This document shows, in pieces, positions 10,305 through 30,589 of a DNA stretch of 64,000 nucleotides. Position 1 is the first letter of the stretch. Each line of letters starts with the position of its first letter. Source of the stretch: Portulaca oleracea. Lineage: Eukaryota; Streptophyta; Magnoliopsida; Caryophyllales; Portulacaceae. A program made the translations under genes and the position numbers. The DNA is taken from contig CM055890.1 of assembly GCA_029582165.1 (NCBI GenBank), positions 3,204,044 through 3,268,043 on the forward strand. Direction: 5' to 3'. Under the pieces are notes generated by a model that saw only the letters and a list, made by a program, of their open reading frames with translations, was not told where the DNA came from and searched no databases.

Positions 10305-12876
10305 CCTTTACCCAGAATCGATGACTTGTTTGACCAACTCCAAGGAGCAGGAGTATTTTCAAAAATTGATTTAAGGTCAGGATACCATCAGCTTAGAGTA
10401 AGAGCAGAGGACATCCCTAAGACTGCCTTTAGGACAAGGTATGGGCACTATGAATTTACCGTGATGCCTTTTGGGCTTACCAATGCCCCAGCAGTGTTCA
10501 TGGATTTGATAAACCGTGTGTTCAAACCTTTTTTGGATAAGTTTGTGGTCGTTTTTATTGATGATATTTTGGTATACTCAAAGAGTTACGAGGAGCATGA
10601 AAGTCATTTGAGGCAAGTACTTCAGCTTTTAAGAGAAAAACAGTTGTATGCCAAATTTTCAAAGTGTGATTTCTGGCTCAAGGAAGTAGGATTTTTGGGA
10701 CATATTGTAACCAGCGAAGGCATCCGAGTGGATCCTCACAAAGTATCAATTAAAGATTGGGTGAGACCCACTACTGATTCTGAAGTCAGAAGTTTCTTAG
10801 GTATGGCTGGATATTATTGAAGATTCGTGCCAAACTTTTCCAAGATGGCATTACCTTTGACAAACCTCCTTAAGAAGACCACCCAGTTCGAATGGACCGA
10901 TAAGTGCGAAGAAGCGTTTCAGACTCTAAAGGAGAAACTCACGACGGCCCCAGTTTTATCCTTACCCGAGGAAGGGAAGGAATATATTGTGTATAGTGAT
11001 GCGTCGTATCAGGGGCTGGGTTGTGTGTTGATGCAAGGAGATAAGGTAATAGCTTATGCCTCCAGAAAATTAAAGCCTTATGAAAAGAATTATCCGACAC
11101 ATGATTTGGTGGCAAGATGGTCTTTGCTCTCAAGATTTGGAGACACTATTTATATGGAGTCTCCACTACTATTTTCACTGACCACAAGAGCCTCAAGTAT
11201 ATTTTTACTCAGAGGGAGTTAAATCTGAGACAACGAAGGTGGTTAGAGCTTATTAAAGATTACGATCTGGATATCCAGTATCACCCCGGGAAGGCAAATT
11301 CAGTGGCAGACGCTTTGAGTAGGAGGACCCAACACGGGTCTATATCGGGTCTAACGATTCATCCTAGAATTTGGCAAGAGTTGAGTAAGGAGAACATCGA
11401 CTTGGTGAGTAGAGGAGATACTGACAAGAGACTGGCTGCTATCTCTTTACAGCCGTCTATTATTGATGAAATCAAGACAGAGCAAATGAATGATCAGAAT
11501 TTTAGGAGAATTGTAGATAGTCTGACCACCAAGGCAATGCCTGGCCTTCTGATCCACGATGATGGGATTTTAAGGTTTCAGAATCGACTCTGTGTACCCA
11601 ACAGAGGGGACTTAAGATTAAGGGTTATGGAAGAAGGCCACAAGTCAATATACTTCGTGCATCCTGGAGGTACGAAGATGTATAGGGATTTGAGAGAGCG
11701 ATTCTGGTGGCCTAACATGAAAAGGGACATAGCTAACTTCGTGGATAAATGTTTGACCTACCAAAGGGTGAAAGCTGAGCATCAGTGACCTTCGGGCGAA
11801 CTCCGACCCTTAGATATTCCCACATGGAAATGGGAGTCAATCTCAATGGACTTCATTATGGGACTACCCCTCACAGCTTCTAAACGAAATGCCATTTGGG
11901 TAATTGTCGACCGTCTTACTAAATAGCGCATTTCATATCTATTCATGAGAGCTAGAAAGTAGATAAGTTGGCGGATATCTACATCCGGGAGATAGTACGG
12001 TTATGGGATTCCAAAGGACATTGTATCGGATAGGGATACAAGGTTTCAATCGAGGTTCTGGAGTGCTATACAAAGGGCTCTGGGATCTAAGCTTAGCTTC
12101 AGTAGTTCTTACCATCCAGAGAGCGATGGTCAAACAGAAAGGGTAAACCAAATTGTGGAAGACATGCTTCGCGCATGTGTACTGGATTTTCAAGGGAATT
12201 GGGATCAGTATATTCCACTCGTGGAATTTGCTTACAATAATAGTTATCAAGCCACTATTTAGATGGCGCCTTTTGAGGCTTTGTATGGCAGGAAATGTAG
12301 AACACCTTTATGTTGGAATGAACTAGATGAAGCACTAGTCATAGGCCCAGAGTTGATTCAAGAGACAAATTGAAAGGTCAAAGTGATTCAAAGAAGATAT
12401 TCGTGCTTGAGTAGAGTAAAAGCTATGCCGACAAAAGGCGGAAACCACTCGAATTCCATATAGGAGATAGAGTATTTCTCAAGGTTTCCCCTACAAAGGG
12501 AATTAGGAGATTTAATGTTAAGGGTAAACTAAGCCCTCGATACATCGGACCTTATTCTATTGTGGGGAAAGTTAATCCATCGGCTCATTGTTTAGAGTTA
12601 CCTTCCAACCTGGGACATATCCATGACGTCTTTCATATCTCCCAGCTCCGAAAGTATGTACCGGATCCAACGCATATCTTAAAGGAAGAACCTCCTCTTC
12701 TAGCGGAAAACCTTACCTTTGAACAGCAGCCGATTCAAATTTTGGATCGTAGGGTCAAACAGCTACGTACCAAAGAAGTCCCATTGGTCAAGGTCCTTTG
12801 GGCAAACCAAGAAACCTCGGAAGCCACCTGGGAGACTGAAGAGGATATGATGAAAAGCTACCCCCACCTATTTTAA
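10305..12876 (+). pseudogene. pol: Ty3/gypsy chromovirus pol, 3' part (RT-RNase H-integrase-chromodomain)
   Basis: The frame enters in mid RT ([12 protein letters not shown]) and shows MPFGLTNAP and the catalytic FIDDILVYS, so gag, protease and the first RT motifs are absent, presumably beyond the insertions to the left. A TGA at 10818-10820 replaces an arginine codon after GMAGYY. RNase H follows ([30 protein letters not shown]), with a frameshift near 11100-11120. Integrase has the HHCC-like region, then the acidic residues in [16 protein letters not shown] and GQTERVNQ, with stops at 11786 and about 11925 and several more to 12550. The tail at 12562-12876 ends in a chromodomain-like stretch (LVKVLWANQETSEATWETEEDM), typical of plant chromoviruses; with the long LTR this suggests the Tekay lineage. 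Most stops are one C-to-T step from Arg, Gln or Trp codons. Dead copy. Confidence 0.9.
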
Positions 12877-12930
12877 GGTATTTTCCACAGCAATTTTAGT
12901 AAACAACGAGTTTCGGGGACGAAACTCCTT

Positions 12931-12945
12931 TTAAGGGGGGAAGGA
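12931..12945 (+). other. Polypurine tract of the chromovirus
   Basis: AAGGGGGGAAGGA immediately before the LTR start TGTAACAACCC at 12946, and preceded by the usual CGGGGACGAAACTCC motif. Confidence 0.9.
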
Positions 12946-15900
12946 TGTAACAACCCACCCTAAATCACAGAAATTAGGGTAATTAAATTTGTTTAATTAG
13001 CTAAAATGTGATTATTAAATTTTTTTTAATTTTTATAGTTAATTAACGGTGACAGGTCTCGGAGAAAATGACTAAACGGTCAATATTACCGATCGAATTA
13101 TTTTCTAGTGCTTTTAAAGTTTATCATTTTTGGACCTCATATTATTATTATTTTAGGTTCTAATGTTTATTTTTAAAATCGGTTGGATTATCGTTTCGAT
13201 TTTTACGGCAAGGTGAATTTTAATAAAAATATCGATCGTTACCGTTTTTACCGTAACAATTAAATTCACTTTACAAGTTGTATTTTTTACTACCATTTTA
13301 TTTAAGAGAATTTTTGTACACTCTTATTAAGGGTAGTAGTATTATTATTGTTATTATTATTATTAGTATTTGTTTAGTAAGGGAGGGAGTATTATAAAAG
13401 GGGTGTGAGGGAGGCCAATGGTCATTTATTTTGGTTCAAATCAAACTCAACACTCAGCTCTCCCCTCTCCCTCCTGTTCGCCGAGCACCAGTCCCCCCTC
13501 CCATTTGCTTCTCGCCGGTCGCCGGCGACTTTTCCGGCCAGAATTCCGACGGCCGCTTGCTCCTCTTCCACTTCCACACTTCCTTGTTCATTTTTATCTC
13601 CTCTTTCAAGTGGTATTCATCTCACACCCTATCTCCATTTTTTTATATAATCTGAGTTTTGATGTTTTTCAAATGTTAAATGGTTGTTTTCATCCCTTTT
13701 ATTCTCCATTTACATGAATTTTAGAGTATAGTTTTGAATGGTTAAGTTTTATGGTTAATGCAAGTGTTTTCTTGATGGAGTATTCATGCTAATGGTGTAG
13801 ATGTGTATGTTGATGAGAGAAATGGTGTATTATTGATTTGCATGAAGTGTTTGATGAAGTTTTTAGAGTTTAATTTCTGTTTTGGAAGAGTAATTAAGTT
13901 AATAATACTTTGATTGGGTGTTTTATATGAAAGAAAGTCATGGAAATTGTGATGGAATGTAAGTGCATGTAACTTGATGATTGTGCATGTGTATTATGCA
14001 AGCTTGAATGATAATTTTTGAGGTTGGGATTCTGGAAAATGGTAGTGTTATGAGTAGACTTCTTTTGGGTAAAGAATTAGTACAAAACTTGAATGAAAAT
14101 GGAGCATGCATGTGAGCTCAAACACCCCAGTGCATTCTGCCCAAAATTCACTTTTTATAGGAGATGGTAAAATTAGTTGTTAGCCCAGATTCTTATGTAA
14201 AAAGGTAGCCTAAGGCGTTAGCTAACACCGGGCTTTTGAATTTCGAGTTTCCGACTTGTATAGCTCAAGTTAGAGCCAAAACCGTAAAGGCATGCAATTA
14301 TATACGATTTTGGAGGCAGTGACTTGTTGCACATTTTTCGTCTGTGTGGAGTTTGAATTTGAAAAAGTGTTCAACGTAAGAGTTTTAGGAGACCTTGCAA
14401 GCTTTCCGAAATGGTATGGTATGCGTCAACCCGACGTCGGGAGTGTGAGTTATAAAGCCCGGAAGAAGGGCTGCAAATCTGGAAATTCTGGGTATAATAT
14501 ATTGTTTTAAGTTTGAACCAAAAGTGTTATAGTGACCTTGTGAGTTGTTTTTGGGTGTTTAAATGTGACATTATGGTTGTTAAGATGGAATTGATGATTG
14601 AGGACCATAGGAGTTGGCTTTAAGAGACCTCGATGTCTTTTATGTAATTTGATTTTATCGTATTTTATTATCGAAGTCTCGCGTTTTTAAAGGAAATAAA
14701 ATTCGTATCACTCTCAAATTTTTTTTAAAGCCTCTTTGATAGAATAAGAGTACATATTCTACAAGTATTTTTTTTCCTGTCCATAAAGCTCCTATGAGTT
14801 TAGAGCAAGTGCATAAAATTTTATCGATTCCGTTTAAACGCCAAAACCGCACAAAGAAAATATTTCGGTTTTCGCTGTTTCTGTCCAGAGCCTTTTCCGA
14901 GCTCTTCCCATCATTTTTAGCATCTGACCCAGTTGACAAACTTATAGATTTTATTTTTCCCTTTCCGAAAAGTGCTCGTTCATTAAATTCCGAGTTTCCT
15001 AGCGCCGGTTATAGCCAAAATACTCTTACCTCAAAAACCTGAAATTTCTTTTACATGTGCATTTCAAATCCTTTCTATGGGACGTTACGGCCCTTTTTGT
15101 TCATAGCCCTTGCACTAATTAGTAACCTTTATCGTCTTAGCTCAAAGTTTCACACCGCCCCGCGCCATTCCCCGAGCCAGATCGTCACCAAGTTCACAGT
15201 ATTTTAAAGGTACGCAAATTGTCCAACTCTTATGCTTACCGTCAAGTACAATTTTATTGCATAGATACATTCTAATGATTTTATTGTTTTATAAATGGTC
15301 CCGAGACGTAGTTCTACAGTAGCTAGAGTGAATCCTAGCATTATTTTACAGGATCCTATTGGAGTAAGCTTGACTTGGCCAGTGTCGACTGCCTAGCAGT
15401 CACCCAATCCAAACTCCCGGTCGGTTTGGGCATGCGCGTGTGTGAGGTGCTTCGGCATCGATCGTAAGGGATACCACGTCTTATTATCGTTATATTTTCA
15501 AAGTAAAGCACGGCATATGCATAGAATTCTTAAAGTTTAAAGACTTCATTGGTTTAGCACGAGTTATTTTGCCCCTTCCTCGTTTTCGAAATGTTTTAAA
15601 GGCCGGTATGAAAAACCGTTTCGAAATGGTTTTACATATTGGAGGTTTGTGTACTGAGTGTTTCCCCCACTCACTTTTGCGTTGTTTTACTGTTTTGTTT
15701 TAGGTGGTCCGAGCTCCACAGAAAAGGGAAAGGACGCCCAGAAGTAGTTTACTCTCTAAAGTGAAAGGTGGACTTTTGCGTCGTACAGAGCTACTTATAA
15801 AGCAAGTGATAGTGGTGTATGGAGATATATAAGGATCTATAAGCGTGTGGGTCTATGTGTGTTTATGTACTGTTAAAGTTAAGCAATTGTGGCTTTTGTA

Positions 15901-16100
15901 AACTCCTTTATGTATGGGGACGTGTCGGTGAATGTGGTTTAGTTGTGGTTCTGGTTGTCTTTGTTGGTGTGCTTGGTTGGTTGGTTTTGCCTTGTCCTTA
16001 GTGGGACGGCGGTAGCGCCTCGGGCCATTATCCACTGCGCTAATCATGTGATTACTGTAATGTTTGGGTAATTGTGTGATTAAGGTTTTGGGGCGTTACA
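12946..16100 (+). repeat. 3' LTR of the chromovirus (~3.15 kb)
   Basis: Begins TGTAACAACCC after the PPT and ends GGGGCGTTACA at 16100, where non-LTR sequence starts. A TATA-like box at 13392-13399 puts U3 at ~0.45 kb and R/U5 at ~2.7 kb, the same proportions as the TR-GAG LTR. No gene seen: short frames near 13405-13717 lie just downstream of the predicted start and look like leader noise. Confidence 0.88.
13392..13399 (+). promoter_or_regulatory. TATA-like box in the chromovirus LTR
   Basis: TTATAAAA in GAGTATTATAAAAGGGGTG, followed by a CT-rich stretch (13450-13500) typical of plant 5' leaders. Predicted, not proven. Confidence 0.5.
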
Positions 16101-16508
16101 ATGACATTGAAGTTGACCATGCCCAAGCCTCAACATTTCCCGTGTCGGTGCATAGTTTGAGGAATCGGTGAACAGATTCCGGCCAATTCTTCCATCTATT
16201 TTTCCAATTTGACCCAATCCTCTGTAAAAAAAAAAGAAGAAGAAGAAGAAGAAGAAGAAGAAGAAGAAGAAGAAGAAGAAGAAGAAGAAGAAGAAAGAAA
16301 TAATCAAAGTTGAATTTGATAATCAAACATCTTACCCAAACCTAAATTAACGAAAGAAACTGGGAGGAAGACAATATAGATGTGATATGTACAACGACTT
16401 ACCCAAGTTTGAGCAACGTGTGGTAGCGCTTAACCATTACCCACTGCTGGCAGCTACCACCAATGACCACCTTTAGACTGTCGATGCAACCAAGAGAGCA
16501 AAGAGTTG
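16101..16508. other. Intergenic DNA with an (AAG)n microsatellite
   Basis: No gene visible. A (AAG)n run of about 20 units occupies ~16235-16297; antisense frames of poly-Phe or poly-Leu across it are artefacts. By position this is old flanking DNA to the right of the chromovirus. Confidence 0.7.
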
Positions 16509-16516
16509 ATTAGTGA

Positions 16517-17552
16517 TGGGGGTGGGAATTGATACCATATATTGGGTACCCACCCTTACCCATCCATGATGGGTTGGTAAAACCCATTAGAGACGGGTAA
16601 TGGGTAGGATGGGTATAGGTTACCCATAATTTGGTGTGGATATCCATTATTCATGGATATCCATATATCCATTGATGTCTTAACTAAATGCATATTGAGT
16701 TGTATTGCGTTTATATACTGAAATTTAAGGCAAAATTCAACTTTATCAGTTTGACATGATACTTTGTAATACGACAGTATTGATTAAAAAAAAGATCAAA
16801 TATGAATTTTGAGCTCCTAATTATTTTTATTCGATAACATTTATCGCGACATATATAGACATTTTTTGCCGCAAAAACTAACTGAAACTTTAAATTAAAA
16901 TTCAATTTTATCAGTTTGACATGAAACTTTGTAATACGATAGTATTGATTAAAAAAAATCAAATATGAATTTTGAGCTCCTAATTCTTTTTATTCGGTAA
17001 CATTTATCGCGACATATATATACATTTTTTGCCGCAAAAACTAACTGAAACTTTAAATTAAAATTCAATATTATCAGTTTGACATGAAACTTTGTATACG
17101 ACAGTACTGATTAAAAAAAGATCAAATATGAATTTTGAGCTCCTAATTCTTTTTATTCGATAACATTTATCGCGACATATATAGACACTTTTTGCCGCAA
17201 AAACTAACTGAAACTTTAAATTAAAATTCAATTTTAACGATTTAAATTGAAACTTTATAATATGATAGGATAGATTAAAAAAATTTCAAATATGAATTTT
17301 GAGCTCCAAATATAAATCTATTATCTAAAACGTTAGAATAGAAAATAAGAATAGTTAGTTGAATAGCTGGATACCCATGAATACCCATGAGTAATACCCA
17401 TGGAAGTAATAACCAAGTGGGTATTATCCACGTGGGTAATATCCATGTGGGTATTAAGAGGCACGGATAGGGTATGGGCAGGGTTTTATAATTTTTGGGT
17501 AAAATGTGGGTATGGATTGTGCCCATTCATACCCACCCAATTCCCACCCCTA
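16517..17552. mobile_element. hAT-type nonautonomous DNA transposon
   Basis: Ends form a short imperfect inverted repeat (T-G/A-GGGGTGGGAATTG at 16517 and its complement ending at 17552), typical of hAT elements. It is flanked by a perfect 8-bp direct repeat ATTAGTGA (16509-16516 and 17553-17560), the hAT target-duplication length. Subterminal regions are rich in TACCCA/TGGGTA motifs in both orientations, the usual hAT transposase-binding pattern. No transposase is encoded; the core is a tandem repeat. Confidence 0.88.
16720..17330. repeat. ~163-bp tandem repeat inside the hAT element, about 3.7 copies
   Basis: The landmark TCAGTTTGACATGA recurs at ~16747, 16911 and 17073, with a diverged fourth copy near 17237. 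Each unit also carries GAATTTTGAGCTCC and ACATTTATCGCGACATATAT. Confidence 0.85.
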
Positions 17553-17560
17553 ATTAGTGA

Positions 17561-18113
17561 TGGATGAGATGAGCAGTTGTTGAAATATCACTCAAGATGG
17601 AATTTGAAAAGAAGAAGATGGGGGTGAGTGGGGGAATGCAATCAATTATTAAGCATGATCGGTGCGGGAAACGTAAAGATAGAAAAAGATAACGGCTTGT
17701 TACGTGATTGGGTTCAGTTACCCAAAAATTACTTCCGGGGGACAATTTTTAAAATCTATTTTTTAATTTTAATTATGTTGATTTTGATTTGTTGCATTTA
17801 TAATTTTCTTGATTTTGATTGGCTGAAACCCCTAAATTTAATCTCCTTTAAGTATTCTGTAGGACCCACATACATTTCTATTATATTATATAGATTCACC
17901 ATAGTTTCCAATTAGGGGAAAAACAAACAATATTTCTTAAAATTAATGCACATAAAACAGAAGGGAATTCGAGGAAGGAGACTGGAATTTTCTTCATCTG
18001 AGCCTTCTTTGAAATACTTAAGATTTGGAATCAAGAAGCACAAAATTTAAAATTTGAAATCCCTATATCCTTTGATGAGTAGATTCTAAATGTGGTTCCA
18101 AAATTATGTAGTT
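17561..18113. other. Intergenic, nothing recognised
   Basis: A/T-rich DNA with only short open frames on both strands and no family signature or RNA gene that I can see. Confidence 0.5.
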
Positions 18114-18115
18114 TA

Positions 18116-18329
18116 CTCCCTCCGTTCCATATTAATTGGCACTTTGACTAAATTTGGCCGTTAATTATTTACAAATTACAATGAGTTACAATATGAAATT
18201 ACATCTATTGTAGTTTTTAGTAAAATATATTTCTAATGATGGTAATTTCATATTGTACCTCATTGTAATTTGTGAGTAATTAACGGTCAAAATTTAGTTA
18301 AAGTGTCAATTAATATGGAACGGAGGGAG
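18116..18329. mobile_element. Stowaway-like (Tc1/mariner) hairpin MITE
   Basis: 214 bases that fold back almost completely on themselves. Termini are CTCCCTCCGTTCC and its complement, the Stowaway-type end, flanked by TA on both sides (18114-18115 and 18330-18331), the Tc1/mariner target duplication. Confidence 0.92.
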
Positions 18330-18331
18330 TA

Positions 18332-19292
18332 GTAGATTATGCAACTGTGAATAGTATTATCTAAAAGTTAAAGCATATCACACGATGAAATAGATACCAC
18401 ATTTTCAATATTTCTCACTCGCCTACTTGACTAGTGAAGTATTATCTTTCATTCTGGAATTTTTAGATTTGTTGGAATCAAGATCATTTACTCATCAAAG
18501 CATTTGGGTAGATTTGAAATCAAGATAAAAATTAAAGCATTTAACGCAATGAAAATAAACACACATTTTCAGTGGAAGAACATACTAATAAACATACTAT
18601 TTTCCGATGAAACAATCAATATAGAGACATTTACTCATAATCAAACGGTATTGGACCAAAAACAACAAATGTAAATGCCCAATAAGGAAATTAAATAAAA
18701 TCAAATATCTCCTTTTATCATCTTCTTCGATCAGGTCTATGTTGCCATATCGCCACCAAAACATGAAAACTGCAATTTGCATCTCTTGAAGTCGATACTA
18801 ATAGAAATTAAAAAGGCCACAAGTGAATTAAAACACATGAAATATATGAGATCACATAACCAACTACACTGGATAAATGATAATGATATATTTTTTACAA
18901 AGTTTTCATACAACAATCACATTTTGGATAAATTTCATGGAAAAAAAAGAATCTTTCACAAATATGTATTTTGACTAAATTCTTAATAGCGTTATTTAGT
19001 ATGATTGGTTAATAATTTTTTTTTAAATAACTTCAATCTACAAAATGATCTACTATATTGTCCAATGCCCAAAAAAATATGAGGACCATGTATGAATATT
19101 TGTGAACAATCGCCCGAGTGAGAATGAATAATCTTAATTATATCTTCGTGTGAAGGATCACCATGTAGATCTCAAATTGGATGAGCAGTAATAAATTTCA
19201 TTTTCCTAACAGTACAGCAAACTAGAAACGGCACCTCTTGACGCCGTTTGTTTGTTGGGTGGTTGTATTAAAAGTGGTGTCGTGATGTACGC
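18332..19292 (+). other. Upstream region of the OPR gene
   Basis: A/T-rich, no gene seen. It should contain the OPR promoter; I recognise no specific regulatory element with confidence beyond the TATA-like box that follows. Confidence 0.45.
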
Positions 19293-19300
19293 TATTTATA
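19293..19300 (+). promoter_or_regulatory. TATA-like box of the OPR gene
   Basis: TATTTATA about 55-60 bases before the ATG at 19356, with a CT-containing stretch (CTTCTCTTCACTGAG) at about +25 that could hold the start site. Implies a short 5' UTR. Confidence 0.5.
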
Positions 19301-19355
19301 CCAGTCTTCTCTTCACTGAGAATTACGAGAGAGCGTTCTTTTGGGCAGAATCAGA

Positions 19356-27342
<7,987 letters not shown>

Positions 27343-28107
27343 TTTAGATTTGGGATCAAGATACACTAGAAATTATTCAACCACATCCAGGAAAGTACAA
27401 GTGTTTACTCATATGTAACCTATGCAGATTCTACTGTTGTATTGGCAACATTTCCTCTGTGTATGTCATCTGAAACAATTTATCTATTCTTATTTCTTAT
27501 TTGCGCCCAAGAACCTCATTTTCCAGTTATCTCTCTCTAGCCACACACACTGTTAATTTCTGTCTTCGTTCATGAATTGAAACTGCTTTTTAGCATTGGT
27601 TTATGTCTCAATTTTCATGTAAAGAGCTCAACCACCTTCTAATGAAGGTTAGGATTAAGGGTGGGCAAATGGGCATGTATCCATTGGGACTTAGTGAGCC
27701 GACCATAGTTAATGGGCTATGTCCGCTTATATGATAGAACGACTTGGGCAAATAGAGGGCTATGTCTGCTTAGATGATGGAATGGGTCAGGCAAATAGAG
27801 GGCCTATCGTTAAACAAGTCGTGGACCTTACGAGCTGTTAATGGCATAGGTGGAATGAAGGTGGGTCGTTTTTGCTAAAATGCTTTTCGGCTTTGCTGCT
27901 AGGTTGCTTTTCTTACTACTCATTGGGTTCTTCGCTCCACCCTCATTGTAATCTTCGTCCTCCAATTTTTCAATCGTGCTTCCCGCTGTCGGAGAGGGTA
28001 CCAAGTCCCATCATCGTCACCATCAGACTTACGTTTATTTCCAACTTCGTCTTCCTTCTTATGCTAGCTATTTCTTGTTTCCTTCGATTCATTGTTTCTA
28101 GGGTTTT
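27343..28107 (+). other. OPR 3' flank
   Basis: 3' UTR and downstream DNA. No clean polyadenylation signal chosen. From ~27657 a stretch rich in GGGC (AAGGGTGGGCAAATGGGC, GGGCAAATAGAGGGC twice) resembles the ends of hAT elements, but no second end or target duplication was found. No gene recognised. Confidence 0.45.
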
Positions 28108-30367
28108 TGAGGTTTGGGTTTGAGACAAGGAGACCCTTGTCCCCCTACTTGTTTATCTTGTGCTTGGATGTGTTGGCTGTCAACTTATCAACGGCTCTGC
28201 AGGACAACAGATTGCAGGAATAAAAGTAGCCAGAGGTGGCCCTGAACGGACACACCTTTTCTTTGCTGATGACTCCATCCTGTTTACTGGACTCTCAGGT
28301 GCACATTGTCTGAACTTAAAAAACATCATTGATGAATTCTGTCTTGTCTCGGGCCAAATGGTTAATATTGACAAGTCACATATCATGGTCTCACCCAATG
28401 TCACTGATGAGGAGAAAGAGGGCCTGAAGGTCATTTTTGGTTATCAAATTGAGGAGTCTTTTACAAAGTACCTTGGCATTCCCCCGATAGTGGGAAAAAG
28501 CAGAACTTCACAGTTTGGATTCATTGTGGAGACTATAGAGAAAAAAAAAATGAAGGGATGGAAAGCTTCACTGCTGTCCCCAGCAGGCAGGTTAATCCTG
28601 ATTAATGCAGTGTTGGCAGCCTTACACAGACACATTCTAGTTGTATGCAAGCTTCCGGAAGGATTGGCTGACAAGGTGGATGCTACACTGGCCAATTTCT
28701 ATTGGTGGACTAGTGGGAACAAGAATGGTAAACACTGGGTTAGTAAGGAGGTTCTGTTTTCGCAGAAACAGAAGGGGGGGTTGGGGTTGAGGCGAACTGT
28801 TTGGGTAAATGATGCCTTGCTAGCCAAACAGGCTTGGCGGTTGGAAATGACCAAAGGAGGCATCTTGGGAAGTATATATCAAGCAAGGTACAAACAAGCA
28901 TCGCCGCTGGACATTTCACGAGATCAACCAAAAAAGGGTTCTCCGTGCTGGAACAGCTTGTGTAAAGCAGCTGCTAAATTTAAGGATGGAATACGAGTTA
29001 GAGTTAAATTTGGGAAACAATGTAGAATTCTACAGCACCAATGGGTGGGGCATGAGAAGTTGCAACTAAGAGATGACTCAAGAAGGGAGAAATGGTCCTC
29101 TAAAGCTGTACATAAACTCATAGTAAACTCCTCAGACGGTTGGAACACGCATTTGGTCCGACAAGTTTTTACTACGAGGTCGGCTAGGCTTATTCTAGCC
29201 TACCCAATTCGAAATTCTGAGGAGGATGGCGTTGTCTTTTGGGGACTGACTCATGATGGGATTGACAACTCCAAATCTGGATATCGTTTTCTCTGGGATA
29301 AGGCCCATAGAAATGGTATGTAGGGAAGACAAACGACAACGCAGGAAGAGAAAAACTGGAAGAAATTATGGCAGTTGGCTGTCCATACAAAATGGAAGCT
29401 CCATGTTTGGAAGATAGTTCAGAAGGGGCTACCGACTACAAGCAAATGACGAGTGTGAGATCACGAGTCCGGCCCAAACTGTAAACTTTGTGGTGGGGCA
29501 GAGGAAACGAAGTGTCATTTGTTCAAAAGCTGTCCTTGGACCACAGTTGTTTGGTTTGGCTCTAGTCTGGGGATCATCAATCAGGAAAGTGTGCATTTGC
29601 CTACTTCTAAATGGATACATAACTGGCTATCATTCCTTTTCCAAGAGAAGAGCATGAACAACTTAGCGGTGTATGAATTCCTTTGTATCTTGTGGAACAT
29701 TTGGTTGAGCAGGAACAAGGTGGTGTTTCATCAATCCATTCCATCGGTACATGAAGCTCTAACATGGATTAAAAATGATCTACAGAGTCTTACGGGGATG
29801 CAAGCAGCATGGGAGGCGAAGCATCACAATATGACCAACCAAGGACAAGCTTCCTACCACGGGGGGCCAGTGGAGTTTAGGTGGAGGCTGGAGGACGGTG
29901 AGCAACCACAAGGTGTTTACATCAACGATGGGGCTTGGGACAAAGACTCTATGGGGGGGGGGCTTGGTTGGGTTCTGCAGGTGGGGGGGGGGGGGCAGGG
30001 GTGGTGGTTGACAGAGGGGCTGATGGTATCCTGGCCTTATCAGCGTTCCAAACAGAGCTTCAAGCGGTCGAAAGTATCTCAAGAATGCGATTGAGAGGGG
30101 CCTGACTAGAATCAAAATAGAATTTGATGCTACACAGGTGGTTAATGCCTTCAGGAATTCAAGAGGGACTAGTCCGGAGTGTGGTAGTTTGCTTGAGTCT
30201 TGTCGGTCTTTGCTTTTGCACTTTCATTTCTGTTATATTGTTAAGGTTAGTAGAGATTCCGTCAAGGAAGCACATTCTCTGGCCCAGAGGGCCAAGAGGA
30301 GAGCCCTTCCACGAGGGCTAGGTTTTATGTTTTGTAACTCTGTCTGTCCACCCAAAAAAAAAAAAAA
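28108..30367 (+). mobile_element. 5'-truncated L1-type LINE with poly(A)
   Basis: Sequence starts abruptly at RT motif GLRQGDP and ends in an A run at 30353-30367 after an RNase H-like domain. This is the hallmark of truncated target-primed reverse transcription. Order: RT core with FADDSILF (~28262), RT C-terminal/thumb (GRLILINAVLAA, KYLGIP), zf-RVT zinc-binding region (to ~29800), RNase H (GVYINDGAWDKD ~29910, then EFDATQVVNAF after a frameshift). Breaks near 28190, 29323-29519 and 29950-30000 (G runs) make it non-functional. The largest intact piece is 28160-29323. ORF1, endonuclease and early RT are missing. Confidence 0.88.
28160..29323 (+). pseudogene. LINE reverse transcriptase, C-terminal fragment
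   Basis: 387-codon open piece covering LFFADDSILFTG (catalytic Asp pair), SGQMVNIDKSHIM, YLGIPPIVGKSRTSQFGF, KGWKASLLSPAGRLILINAVL and the following zf-RVT linker. These are standard for plant L1-clade (non-LTR) RTs. The preceding RT motifs continue in a different frame just upstream, so a frameshift lies near 28185. It belongs to the LINE at 28108-30367 and is not a host gene. Confidence 0.85.
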
Positions 30368-30589
30368 TTGTTTGCTTTTTCTATTTAATGTAATGTCTTT
30401 CATGTTATTGAGGTGCTCTTATCACAGATCTGTTGTTTGGGGTAGAAAATTTAAATTTCCCTTTTTATCACCTGGTGTGTGTGCAGCTCCAAGAATCAGA
30501 GTGCAAGAGTTGGACAAATCGATCACTCTAAGAATCACCTTGTTTTACTTCAAACTAAGTTGGCTTTAGTTGCAAAGTTAGCATCAAGA

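Noticed and set aside
13405..13717. Short open frames in the chromovirus LTR
   Set aside because: Three overlapping frames in a CT-rich leader just after the predicted start; no homology pattern.
16080..16326. Poly-Phe/poly-Leu open frames on the minus strand
   Set aside because: Produced by the (AAG)n microsatellite.
27657..27870. Second hAT element downstream of OPR
   Set aside because: hAT-like GGGTGGGCAAATGGGC start seen but no matching end or 8-bp duplication found.
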